Source of the DNA: Ornithodoros turicata | Lineage: Eukaryota; Arthropoda; Arachnida; Ixodida; Argasidae | Length of the DNA: 64,000 bases | Assembly: GCF_037126465.1 (NCBI RefSeq) | Contig: NC_088207.1 | Coordinates: 20,847,049-20,911,048, forward strand | Reading direction: 5' to 3' | Part shown: positions 54,718 through 64,000 of the stretch, piece by piece | Position numbering within the stretch: position 1 is the first letter of the stretch | Layout of the letters: each line of letters opens with the position of its first letter | Translations under genes and position numbers: made by a program | Notes under the pieces: generated by a model | Database searches by the model: none | The model's input: only the letters and a program-made list of their open reading frames with translations | Told to the model about the DNA's origin: nothing

Positions 54718-55163
54718 GAGACTTCACCGCATAACACACTCATAGCCAACCATCATCGAGAATGATCGAACGACACCGTCCACTCTTCCGATTTCTTGAA
54801 AACAGAAGACGTACGTCTTTTTATGGCACTGATCTCATATCGTTTCGTCCTGGTTACAGTCTTGATGTTGCCCACGTGAGTGAGGACAACAACGACAAGC
54901 CGACATCGATATCGTCACCGCCACGTTGTGACGCAGTTACGCTGGTTACGCTGACTGTCACAAAAATGCGTACTCCCCGCGCTTTCCACAAATCCATCAT
55001 CATCATTTGGGGCAGCGGGCCTCAGCCTACACTGGCCGGCATCAGCCTCATCTCATCATCGTCTCTTTGTCTTTGTGTATCCACAAACCGGGAGTGATAA
55101 TGGTATCATTCCGCGCAATGGCTAGCCTCCAGCGTGTTATGCGGTGAAGTTCTGTTTTTAGAG
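54718..55163. mobile_element. TA-MITE with internal insertions
   Basis: Left GACTTCACCGCATAACACAC, GACGTACGTC; right GAGTGATAATGGTATCATTC, GTTATGCGGTGAAGTTCTG, TTTTTAGAG. Between the arms lie a SINE-tail-like piece (GATGTTGCCCACGTGAGTG near 54863) and an unrelated block near 55005-55080. Confidence 0.65.
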
Positions 55164-56102
55164 CGCGATTCCTAGATAAAGGCTAGGTTAGACAAATAAA
55201 AACATTGATAGGCTATAGTCGTGATGCGGTTAGCACTGGCTACTTCAACTGTAGTCGTTTAGGAAAAATTAAAACTGAACAGGAAAAGAGGCAAGAAAGA
55301 AAAAAAGTCCCACAAGCAACCGCGTGAACAGAAACTGAAAAAAAAGTACTTTAAAGAAATCTCGGAAAGACAAAACGAGAATGAAAAACACAACACAACC
55401 GAGAAATAAAAACCTCAACATAGATTAGAACGCAAAGACTGACAGGTATGAAATGTAATGACATAATCTAAGGGCATAAGAGCACAAATGCAGGAGGGAC
55501 CGCAAAATGTTGAAGACTGTCCGTTTGTTTGTTTGTTTGTTTGGTTAGGAGTTGCGGGACGTACATGTGAGGCAGATAATTGGGCTTGCTACTTGACTGC
55601 GCGAGTGCGTGCATAGCACGAACTTGGTGATGTCTTAACAAGTTCGTGTACATGCTGTGCCACACAGGTCGCACGTGAGTAACGTGTGCACGTCCCACAC
55701 CGCTTACGGTTCAGTGCCGAGCCCGAGCGGAGCGGTAAGGAAACAATCGAGAGTTTTAGCAAACCGTTGATAACGTTGCTTGCGTCGAACTGTATCAACC
55801 GGAACCAACCAGTGGATAAGATTCTGAGTCACACACGACTGCAGTTGGTTCTGATATAGGCACGATAACCTTGCCAAAGGTTTGCTAAAGCTGCCTATTT
55901 TAAGCTGCCTCTCCCGTCCGCTCGAGCGGAGCCCGAAAACGACGACACCTGATATCGTTAACTGCAATTAAAAAGGCGAACGAAACTTGCCCCGCTACAG
56001 AATAAAACAGCTTCTTCAGAATAAACAGAATAAAACAGCTAGCTTCTTTAGCTTATTACATGAGCATCGTTGCTGGCTCTAAGCATGCTGGTGCAATGTA
56101 CG
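55164..56102 (+). other. Unassigned sequence
   Basis: (TTTG)n at 55523-55543; short inverted repeat TTTAGCAAACC/GGTTTGCTAAA at 55755 and 55879. No gene supported. Confidence 0.35.
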
Positions 56103-56105
56103 AGT

Positions 56106-56177
<72 letters not shown>

Positions 56178-56260
56178 TTTTATTGGTGCCCAAGAACGGT
56201 CGTGACGACCCTAATGTTGGCGCACACAAATACAATACAATGCACTACAAATAAACACAA
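56103..56260 (-). mobile_element. Retroelement 3' end with (ATT)n tail
   Basis: Bases 56106-56176 are a (AAT)n run. On the minus strand it follows GGGCACCAATAAAACATT, an AATAAA-bearing 3' end, so the run is the element's (ATT)n tail. Family not assigned. Confidence 0.5.
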
Positions 56261-56930
56261 TCTCCATACAAATACAATAATACAATATGCACTAACAACA
56301 AGACACGATCTACGCGGTCACACACACAAAAACAAACAAAAGAGACTGTACATGAAGAAAAGAAAAAAAATACATGACTTGAATTGAAAACGAGAAACGA
56401 GCACACACACATTTTAATGTGAGAAACACATGCAATCGCACTGCAACAAAAGGGAAATTCATGTGTGGGAAGACATTCAGGCTTCGCAAACTCCCAAACA
56501 CGCTCTGGTTAGACAGGACGGCGAGCGGATGGGAAGCCCTCTCGCTCGCACGCTGAGAGAGGCCAGATGTAAATACGCTCAGTTTCACGACATCCATGCA
56601 GCTGTTAGTGTGCAGGAATAAGCCTCACAATGAATTCTCGATAGCTGTTCGTCGTCTTGCACTTACAGCATATATGCATATAAAGAGAATAAATAAGAAA
56701 TAAAGAGAAATAAACCGAAATATGTTTCTAAGAATTATGCTAATATCAAACCACACAGTTAAGCATTGGCAACAACAACAACAACAATAACAACAAAAAA
56801 ACAATATGGTTCGCGAATCCTAGCACGGACCGACAGCCGCCTTGCGCCGAAAGCGCTGTCAATAATACAATACGCGTACGGTTCATTATCAGTAGAGGGG
56901 TACATTGAAAGTATGGGTAGATGACATGTG
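56261..56930 (+). other. Unassigned sequence
   Basis: CA-rich and A-rich sequence; AACAACAACAACAATAACAAC at 56770-56790 could be a LINE tail on the minus strand. No gene supported. Confidence 0.35.
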
Positions 56931-57145
56931 CATTCGTGGTAAACTTCAGCCAATTGGACGAGGACGAAACGAGAGGCATAAACTCAGGCTGAACTCACAA
57001 CTTTACTGCACAAGGAAGATTACAAGATTGACTGAGACTGGCTGACGTTCATGTAATCTTGCTTGTTCAGTAAAGTTGTGAGTTGGGCCTGAGTTTGTGC
57101 CTCTCGTTTCGTCCTCGTCCAATTGGCTGAAGTTTACCACGAATG
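56931..57145. repeat. Hairpin, 94-bp arms, 27-base loop
   Basis: 56931-57024 and 57052-57145 are inverted copies with about five differences, from CATTCGTGGTAAACTTC to its mirror. No flanking duplication or known MITE terminus. Confidence 0.88.
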
Positions 57146-58157
57146 GATATGTACCAAGTATCCCGCTTCGCTACCTTAGATGACACTATAGCCACACTTT
57201 ACCACAATTCTATCTGATGGCGTCTGCAAACACCGTGCAGTTAACGATGCTAACGATGATAAACGATGCTTTATTGCAACTTCCAGATAACGAATACAAT
57301 CAGGGGGAAGCCAAAAAGCCGCACGAGGCTGCTTGACAAGGGCATTACCCCTTTAATATAATCGTCGCGACGGCATCCAGCGAATGAACAAAATCATCTA
57401 TGTAGTGTGAAATATGGAACGCTATTTTAAAACTAACCTTTAAACTACCTAATCTTTAAACACAACCTTTAAAACTAGCACAACCACGACAAAATACTAC
57501 AATGTGTGCAGTTCAGTATGTACAATACTGCACAATACTACACAATACAATATGCACAACACAATACAATATACACAATTGTGTATAAAATAACAAGAAA
57601 TTGAACTCCTATCCCGAAATATCAAATTAAATAAACAACGATCTTAAAGAAGAAAAAGAGAGGTCAATTATAGCTGCGTGGCCAGCGGACAACAGCGTAC
57701 CCTATCCGATTTTCGCCGAGAAGCCTGACATATTTCTCAATGACGTCAGATACATAGACGTGCATAGACGCGCATAAATCCCTCTGCTACTGGCATGCAC
57801 TCAGTGCTGCTGTTCATAATAAAGCGAAGGACACCCACGAGAGAGTTTATTAGTACCGCCGCACCAGGTGAAGGCAGCGCTACTCAAGAACACCACACCT
57901 ATAGACACGACATCTGCGTTGATGAGGTCGACGAGAGGTCGACGGTGCTGTCTTCCACTTTGACAAATACATAGAGTGTGTACCTCCTTAACTGTTAGGA
58001 GAAAAAGCTTTATAAAAGGTATAACAAAGGCATAAATCAGGGCTTAGGTACCGTGTTTATACCTCATCACATCCGTCTACACACCGTTTAAACACTGGGT
58101 AGTGTTTATATCGCAGAGGCTATATTCCTTCCACGGAAACTGAGGGGGGTATAATAA
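57146..58157 (+). other. Unassigned sequence
   Basis: AACGATGATAAACGATGC at 57244-57265, which on the minus strand looks like a LINE tail after CAATAAA; ACAATAC repeats at 57480-57580. No gene supported. Confidence 0.35.
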
Positions 58158-58787
58158 ATGACTTGCTTACTTATTACCTATACCTTTACGCGCGCAGCAT
58201 GTAGCACCACATTAATTTGTGGTGGAGACGGTTGTGCTCTGGCAGGCTCGTTGCACAGCTGTAGCGCTTCGTCAACGCAGCACCCCCCCCCCCTTTTTTT
58301 TCTCTCTCTATTTGTGAGGAACGTGCTTTTTCTTCTGCCGAGCGAACTCCAGCGAGAATTTTTGGAACTTTTATTGGAGAAGCCTAGTTCTCGCGCAGGT
58401 GGCGGGATCATCCTTCCCTTATTGTGAGGCGAGGAACTGTGAGCATCGCTGGTTTCCCTCCATGAATTTCATTTGTCCCACCACCACCTTCGTCATCTTT
58501 CTTCATCTTTCTTTCATATGTAAATACTCACCGGAATGAATGTACATAATACTGACTGTAGATATAACCTGTACATATTGTAACTATTGTCACTGCCTGA
58601 CACCAAGTTGACGCCAAGTTTTTAGGGTGTGTTGTGCGTTGTTGTAGTGCGTAAACATTTTCTGTAACGAATGTACATAATATTGTCTCTAGTTGTCTGC
58701 ATTAGTCTACTAGTCTGCATTTTCTATGGTAGTGTCTCGGGTGTATTGTATGTTGTTACCGTCAATAAATTTTTCTATTATTATTAC
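58158..58787 (+). mobile_element. Possible retroelement or gene 3' end
   Basis: An 89-codon frame (58158-58427), an AT-rich region with repeated GAATGTACATAATA, then CAATAAATTTTTC and (TAT)n at 58760-58787. The AATAAA plus microsatellite end suits a LINE tail, but the protein is not recognisable, so a host transcript end is possible. Confidence 0.35.
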
Positions 58788-59339
58788 ATGTTAACAGTAA
58801 TTTAATTTAGAAACGCAAGTTGTTAATACAGTAGTATTGTAAACAATAGGGGGAAGGCGGCTCCACAGTTTTACGTGGGTATATTGTATCACTATTTGTT
58901 CTCCAGCAAGTGGCAAATCCTCCCGCGAGACGTCAGGGAAGCAGCCCCTGCGGATAGTCTTCCACTTTGATGCCAATACAGACTTGGTGGGTAATCAGCA
59001 GGCGGAACACTATTCCACATCGCATTTTTTTATTTTTTTTTCAAAAACCTTCACAGCTTTGATTGATTGATTGATTTTCCAACTATTTCTTCATTTTTTT
59101 CGTACCCGTGGTGACTTTTGCTACTAAAGCACATGTTCTCGTTTTTTTTTTTTTTTTTGTTGTTGTCTAGTTTGTTGCGAACTGGACTGGGAAGGCACCA
59201 CTCTGATATAGCGCTGAGATAAATGGAGTAATCCTGTTGTCGAAATACCACAAGGTTTTCAAAATATACCCTCTAGGTCTAGGGGTTATACGATTATACA
59301 CTGAGGTGCAAATAACATGTTGCAATAACATAATAACTC
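58788..59339 (+). other. Unassigned sequence
   Basis: GATTGATTGATTGATT at 59060-59074 matches the (CAAT)n LINE tail on the minus strand. Nothing else supported. Confidence 0.35.
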
Positions 59340-59760
59340 ATGCTCAACAACAACAACTTTATTTTGAGATGGAGAGTGGGGAGGTTCATCGCCAGAGGCG
59401 ATACTCTACCCCATTGCTGGTGGGGATGTGGGGAATAAAATAAGGAGCCCCTTCACAATAACGATCGAAGTCCGATGGCGTCCAGAAATGTCAAATTGAG
59501 CTTTGAGCGAAGATCGTTGCTGGGCTGGATTGGGCCAGGGGACCAAGCAATTTCGATATGAAGAAGGGGCGAGAGTCCAGCTGACTAAGGGACTCGGAGA
59601 GTGCGGTTCGGGGAGGTTGGTAGTGGGGACAATGAAGAAGAATGTGCTAGAGATCCTCAAGAGCACCACAGTGGCAGCAGGTGGGAGAGTCAACTTGTCT
59701 CAAGCGGTAACGCCACTGAGCTGTAAAGGCCACATCGAGTCGTATTCGGTGGATTAATAC
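59340..59760 (-). mobile_element. LINE C-terminus and 3' UTR, minus strand
   Basis: Minus frame: HRIRLDVAFTAQWRYRLRQV, CCHCGALEDL-stop-HILLHCPHYQ, LSQLDSRPFFISKLLGP. One in-frame stop replaces the E of the EH pair. The UTR has CCAGCAATGGGGTAG and ends in (TTG)n at 59345-59360. Source-type for the insertion at 19898-20040. Confidence 0.85.
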
Positions 59761-60430
59761 AGCATCTTGGTGCAAATAATATACCTTCATGGAGGTATAA
59801 AGTTACTATACAATGAGGAAGATTTATATATATATAGGTATATAGGCCAAAAAGGTATACGTTTTTCTAACAGTGTCGACTGGATGACAATACACACAAC
59901 TGCATGAGAAAAGGCGTTGACTCGTATACACTGTTGGCCTCCACACTCAAATCTGAAATGCAGGAGGAGCAATGACAGAAACATAAACGAAATATCAGTT
60001 ACAGCCAAAGTACAGTCCAGAGAATACAAAAATACAGTAAAGACAAGATAATACAGCACAACGCGCAGTCCAAGGATTCGGCCACTTTGAATAGACTACT
60101 TCCGGCACGGGGATGTTGACGACAATCAGTTTCTCGGACAGTGCATAGTAATAGTGTCCATAGTTTATCCGAAGTGCATGGGCTGTCTCGCCTTACATTT
60201 AGAACTACTACACATTATTCTTCCCAAATTTTCTTATGGAGAGTTAACACACAAATTATGGAGAGTTAACACACACTCCCTGTACTATACCCCGTCTCCG
60301 TAATACACAGTCTCCGTTACAGTGCGAAGACAACACGTAGAGGATATCGCCAGGCGTGTGTTTCTGATAGAAAGGGATATGCTTAAGTGTTCGTGATGGT
60401 TTTCTCGACAACATTTGCACCAGCACCATG
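59761..60430 (+). other. Unassigned sequence
   Basis: Short TATATA run at 59827-59845. GGAGAGTTAACACACA is duplicated at 60239 and 60258. No gene supported. Confidence 0.35.
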
Positions 60431-60439
60431 GCTGAGTGA

Positions 60440-60605
60440 AATACAGCATTCGCTCGTTCGTGGTATCTCTGAGGCCATGCTGAAGACCCTTGAGGTGGGT
60501 GGTTCGAATCCAACCACCGGATGTGTCTGTCTGAGGTTTGCCCTGGGTTTTCCAGCAGACTTCGCAGAGGAACATCGGCAGAGTTCCCCCTGAACATGAT
60601 GGTAG
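60440..60605 (+). mobile_element. tRNA-derived SINE, degraded head
   Basis: B box GTGGTTCGAATCC near 60500, core CCCTGGGTTTTCC, GACTTCGCAGAGGAACATCG and TTCCCCCTGAAC. No clear A box. A short SINE piece (CCCCTGAAGTCGGCCCGTAG) recurs at 60835-60855, leading into a CTCCTCCTC tract. Confidence 0.7.
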
Positions 60606-60929
60606 CGCGCCAAGCAGTAGACGTGGAACAGAACAACAAGAAGGGGACAGCGCACACTCACAACTAACTTTTATTTATGAAGACCATAACTAGGAAAACC
60701 ACTACACAAAAGAACAGAAACAACCGCGCCCCCTACAACACCCTCTCCAGGAAAGCAAGCTCTTTTTCAGATAGAGCAATAGTACTACCATCATGTTCAG
60801 TACGTACCAACTCGCCCATATTGCTGTTCTTGTTCCCCCTGAAGTCGGCCCGTAGTAACGCATACGAACGCACTCCTCCTCCTCTTAACTCCTTCCTTCT
60901 CTCCCCTCTCTCCTTCTGTCACTGTGTGC

Positions 60930-61429
60930 ACGGCGCTTATACTCGTAGTTGCTTCGAGATGTCAACATAAATCGCATTTCTTTCCCCATCGCAGCTACTA
61001 TGGCGCATTGGGAAGCACGGGAGTTGTGCGTGTGAACAACAGTACGGCTTTCGAGTGCAGATTATAATCTTGGCCGTTGCGGGACCACATAACGTAGTGT
61101 TTTTGACAGCCGTCAATCCAGCGAAACCGGTCGAGCACATATTTGGTTACGAATACATGCATCAACAAGGAAAAGAAATTCACCGCTTCCTTTCACGGAG
61201 TCGCGTCCTCCACAACACTATCGTTCCAACATCTGAATCGACTTTGTCCATCCATTTGCTCCGACCTCGGGCACAGACAAAGTAGTTCCTTATGACGTCC
61301 CTGTATAGGACTATCCCTCGTTAGGACAAGTGCGTAGAGACTTGCATGTTGGAAAGTAGGCTTGCGTGCTGCATGTTTGCGTGTTGGAAAGTAGAAAAGG
61401 CTTTTTCGACGACTGCCATGTTTCACTTG
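60930..61429 (+). other. Unassigned sequence
   Basis: No supported feature; frames on both strands are short and overlapping. Confidence 0.3.
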
Positions 61430-61432
61430 CAC

Positions 61433-62687
61433 ACTCTAAGAAAAAAAAAGGAGTAAAATGGGGAGTAATTGCACCTTCAAGTCCCCTAGATTGCAATTAC
61501 TCCCCATTTTAGTCCCCTAACCACGACATTTACTCCTCAGAACAGCAAATTGTTACTGAACTTCGCAAATGGTCTTCCGAATGCAACAGTCTACGTAAAT
61601 ATGTGCTCTTAGACAATTCGATGGCGCAAGCCTGTATAACTCAGCCAACTTAACAAATTTCCAGCCACACAGAGTAAGAAACAGTTAGCGCTTCTTTCTT
61701 CGCAAATTGTGCCCTATGTATGCCGCGAGATTTTATATCACTCGATATATCACGGTTGACGGTTTGATTCAAAGTATTCTCATGCATGAACACGAATTAT
61801 GTACCTGGGGCTCTTCGCCCAGTGCGTGAAATGCAGTCTCCACTCTGTGACATTCATTTACTCCCGTGCAGTTACTCCCGCACCTCTTTAGGTGTTAAAA
61901 GGGCGTATTGCACAATTTACACCCCACACTTAACTGTCTAACACCCATTTGAGTGTAAAGTGGGTGTATCCTGCTGTTTACGCCCTCCTGCCTGCTTTTT
62001 ACACCCCTCCGTGAGAAGGTCATCAGGCCCATATAGGGTGTAAAAGGCGGGTGAGCTGCACACGGCATTTCTGTAATTTTAGCAGCGATAGGACTTAGGC
62101 ACCTTAGCTTCTGTTCGTTCTCTGCTGTGAGGATGGTCCATGCAGTCCAGTGTTTTTAAGTGTGGCACTGAACATCATGCACATTACTTAGAACTGCACA
62201 GAATTAAATGATATGCAAATGATGGCAGCCGACATCTTACCCAGGCCAACTACCAAGACCCTATATATACAGTGTGGCGCAGGAAAAGTGGACCAGAGCA
62301 CCCTAAGAGAGCAATACACAGAAACCCGAGGCTCTATATTTATGGTACCAGAGTTAAACAGGTGTTACTGTTGACGTGCACCTGTATGTAACTCAAGTAC
62401 GACAAGTATAGCCTCAGGTTTTCGTTGATTGCTCGTTGGGATCTGCCACTTTCCTTGGGACACCCTGTCCAGTACGTTCCCAGTGGTCATTAGTGGGACC
62501 AACCAGGTACACCAGGTAGGGGGTGTAACTGTTTACACCCTACAGACTTTACACCCAAATAGATGTGAGTTATCAAACACCATTTTTACACTGAAAAGGG
62601 TGTAAAAAAGTTTAGTGTGTATTTTTTGTGGCAATGCAATCGGTCCCCAAAAGGAGTAAAATTACTCCTTTTTTTTTTCTTAGAGTG
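61433..62687. mobile_element. CACT-ended transposon with 3-bp duplication
   Basis: Ends CACTCTAAGAAAAAAAAAGG and its near-exact inverse, flanked by GCA at 61430-61432 and 62688-62690. Starting CACT with a 3-bp duplication is the pattern of CACTA/EnSpm elements, though other superfamilies cannot be excluded. Inside are many GGGTGTAAA/TTTACACCC motifs (61880-62055 and 62515-62610). No transposase. Contains the MITE at 62270. Confidence 0.7.
62270..62467. mobile_element. Tc1/mariner-like MITE, nested
   Basis: Left CAGTGTGGCGCAGGAAAAG after TA, right inverse CAGGGTGTCCCAAGGAAAG; the arms continue with GAGCAATACACAGAAACC / GAGCAATCAACGAAAACC. The right flank is TC rather than TA. Confidence 0.65.
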
Positions 62688-62690
62688 GCA

Positions 62691-63179
62691 TGTCACGGAG
62701 TATGGCAGCCACAGAGCCAATGCGTTAAGCTGTCTGGAGGCATCGTCGCTGGAGGACCTTAGCGACGCTACTGTGTATCAATGAGTGTCATTCATTCGTT
62801 TCGCTTAAGCATTAGTTGAACCTTGAGCCGGATTGACAAACGGCCGAATGCGTGTCATTCATGATAACGTGCAAGGGTCAGATTCCATCGGCGAGTCTCG
62901 AATATCGAAGGGAACGAAACAGAAGTGACATATGTTGACGATGATATGAAATGGTTATTAAGAACTTGTGGATATAATGCATCGAACATGGGAAGCAAGG
63001 CCACGGAAGTTGTGAATTGTGAGACAGTTGATAAATTAGGCGTAACTGAAGTTTAGCGATAGGCTGTCCACTCACTGCGTTTGACAAACGTCGCGCAAGA
63101 TGAACCGGAACGCTATGTTAAATGCTGGAGGCCACGGTGACCTACCTGCAAGGCCGGGATCCTGTTGGGGGGGGGGGGG
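62691..63179 (+). other. Unassigned sequence
   Basis: No supported feature; ends in a G run at about 63167-63179. Confidence 0.3.
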
Positions 63180-63660
63180 ATTTTTATTGAGAAAAAAAAA
63201 GCAAGGAAGGGTTAGTCAGGCAAAGACCGACTTGCTATTCCTTTCATAAAAAGGAACGAAAGAAAGGGAAGGGAACGAAAAGATAGAAAGAAAACGAAAA
63301 AAAGGAAAGAAACCAAAAAGGAAGAAAACGGGAAAAACAGAAAGGAAACGGAAAAAACAAGGAAATAAAATGAAAAAAAAAAGGAAAGAAAACGAAAACA
63401 CACACACACGCACATACACACAGACAGATACACAAAAGGGCCTTAGAGGCTGGTTGAGAGACCGGTGGCACGGAGAAAGCTCAAGAGGGCAGTCGTAACT
63501 GCCCCCTGATTGTGCTGGACCGGGCCGAGCAGGGTGGCAGGGGGGCTGTTGGAGTGAGCATGCAAGTTACCGCTGTCTGGGCTGCACGTTGCACGTGACG
63601 AAAAGCGCCCGTACCTAAAGTAACACTCTGCAGTCAACATCCGACACATTTTTAAGATGC
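63180..63660 (-). mobile_element. LINE C-terminus and 3' UTR, C-run family
   Basis: Minus frame 63443-63667: ATLLGPVQHNQGAVTTALLS, FLRATGLSTSL-stop. The UTR is T/C rich with (GT)n, then GGAATAGCAAGTCGGTCTTT, GCCTGACTAACCC, AATAAAAATCCCCCCC. The coding end ties the orphan tails at 35765, 36110 and 44235 to the same LINE group. Confidence 0.75.
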
Positions 63661-64000
63661 TTCTCAAACGGTTTTGACATCACCGACACATTTTTACTAA
63701 CCAGTTAGGTTAATTTCGTAAACGCTGACTGTTTGATCTGAGTAGACCATGTCGCAAATAGCTGGATGCAGTGCAGTTTTGGAAGGAGGAACGCAGACTT
63801 CAATGAAACCCCTTACCCGCGACAAAAATATGTAAACCGAAACCAATTAATTACTGCAACAAATGACGCTCTTCGGTGGCAGATTTTTCTCTAAAAGGTC
63901 CCACTGAAGGTGCCAAAAGAGGTAGTACCCATTTTAATGCCGACAGCGCCCACCTTTAGAAGTTATGTTTTTTTTTTTTTACGAAACGCATTCGAATTTT
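63661..64000 (+). other. Unassigned right edge
   Basis: No supported feature. Confidence 0.3.

Overview
Eukaryotic, intron-bearing DNA made almost entirely of mobile-element remains. The genome type looks arthropod and most probably tick: there are 5'-truncated non-LTR retrotransposons whose C-termini pair an RNase H domain with a CxxC...EH...C knuckle, tRNA-derived SINEs with a CCTGAAGTCGGCCC core, and many hAT-like and TA-flanked MITEs. The organism call rests on my recollection of tick repeats, not on a search. I see no bacterial operons, rRNA, bona fide tRNA gene or CRISPR array. One small spliced host gene is supportable (6010-7434, product unknown); every other long reading frame is a retroelement remnant or a shadow.

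Layout. 1-5.0 kb: two TA-flanked foldback elements and a hAT-like element (1861-3977) split by a second hAT-like element (2021-3226). 5.3-7.4 kb: a PIF/Harbinger-like element with a dead MADF domain, then the candidate host gene with a hairpin MITE in its first intron. 7.7-8.8 kb: a 17-bp minisatellite inside a transposon, and LINE tails. 9.8-11.06 kb: five TA-flanked MITE units in a row, one inside another. 11.06-13.7 kb: a SINE inside a SINE, a hAT-like element in the SINE tail, more MITEs. 13.7-19.5 kb: several LINE ends, including one long broken LINE (RT, RNase H, C-terminus) carrying a SINE and two other insertions. 19.8-21.1 kb: a foldback with a perfect hairpin in its loop. 22.2-25.6 kb: two further nested transposon pairs. 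26-35 kb: sparse sequence and LINE pieces. 37.9-38.2 kb: a Penelope-type GIY-YIG domain. 39.9-40.8 kb: a clean second copy of the first hAT-like family. 41.7-42.6 kb: an endonuclease (EEP) remnant. 45-49.9 kb: a LINE carrying another LINE, a 47-bp LINE tail and a hAT-like element. 50-64 kb: further LINE, SINE and MITE remnants, a 94-bp-arm hairpin and a CACT-ended element with 3-bp target duplication.

How it fits together. Target-site duplications and interruptions give a relative order of insertion at many points. Recurrent themes are hAT-like families whose ends are built from short repeated motifs, TA-MITEs landing on or inside one another, and LINE insertions truncated to only 22-48 bp of 3' tail. 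I found no operon-like or defence-like novel system. The most unusual material is transposon architecture and the one unidentified host gene.
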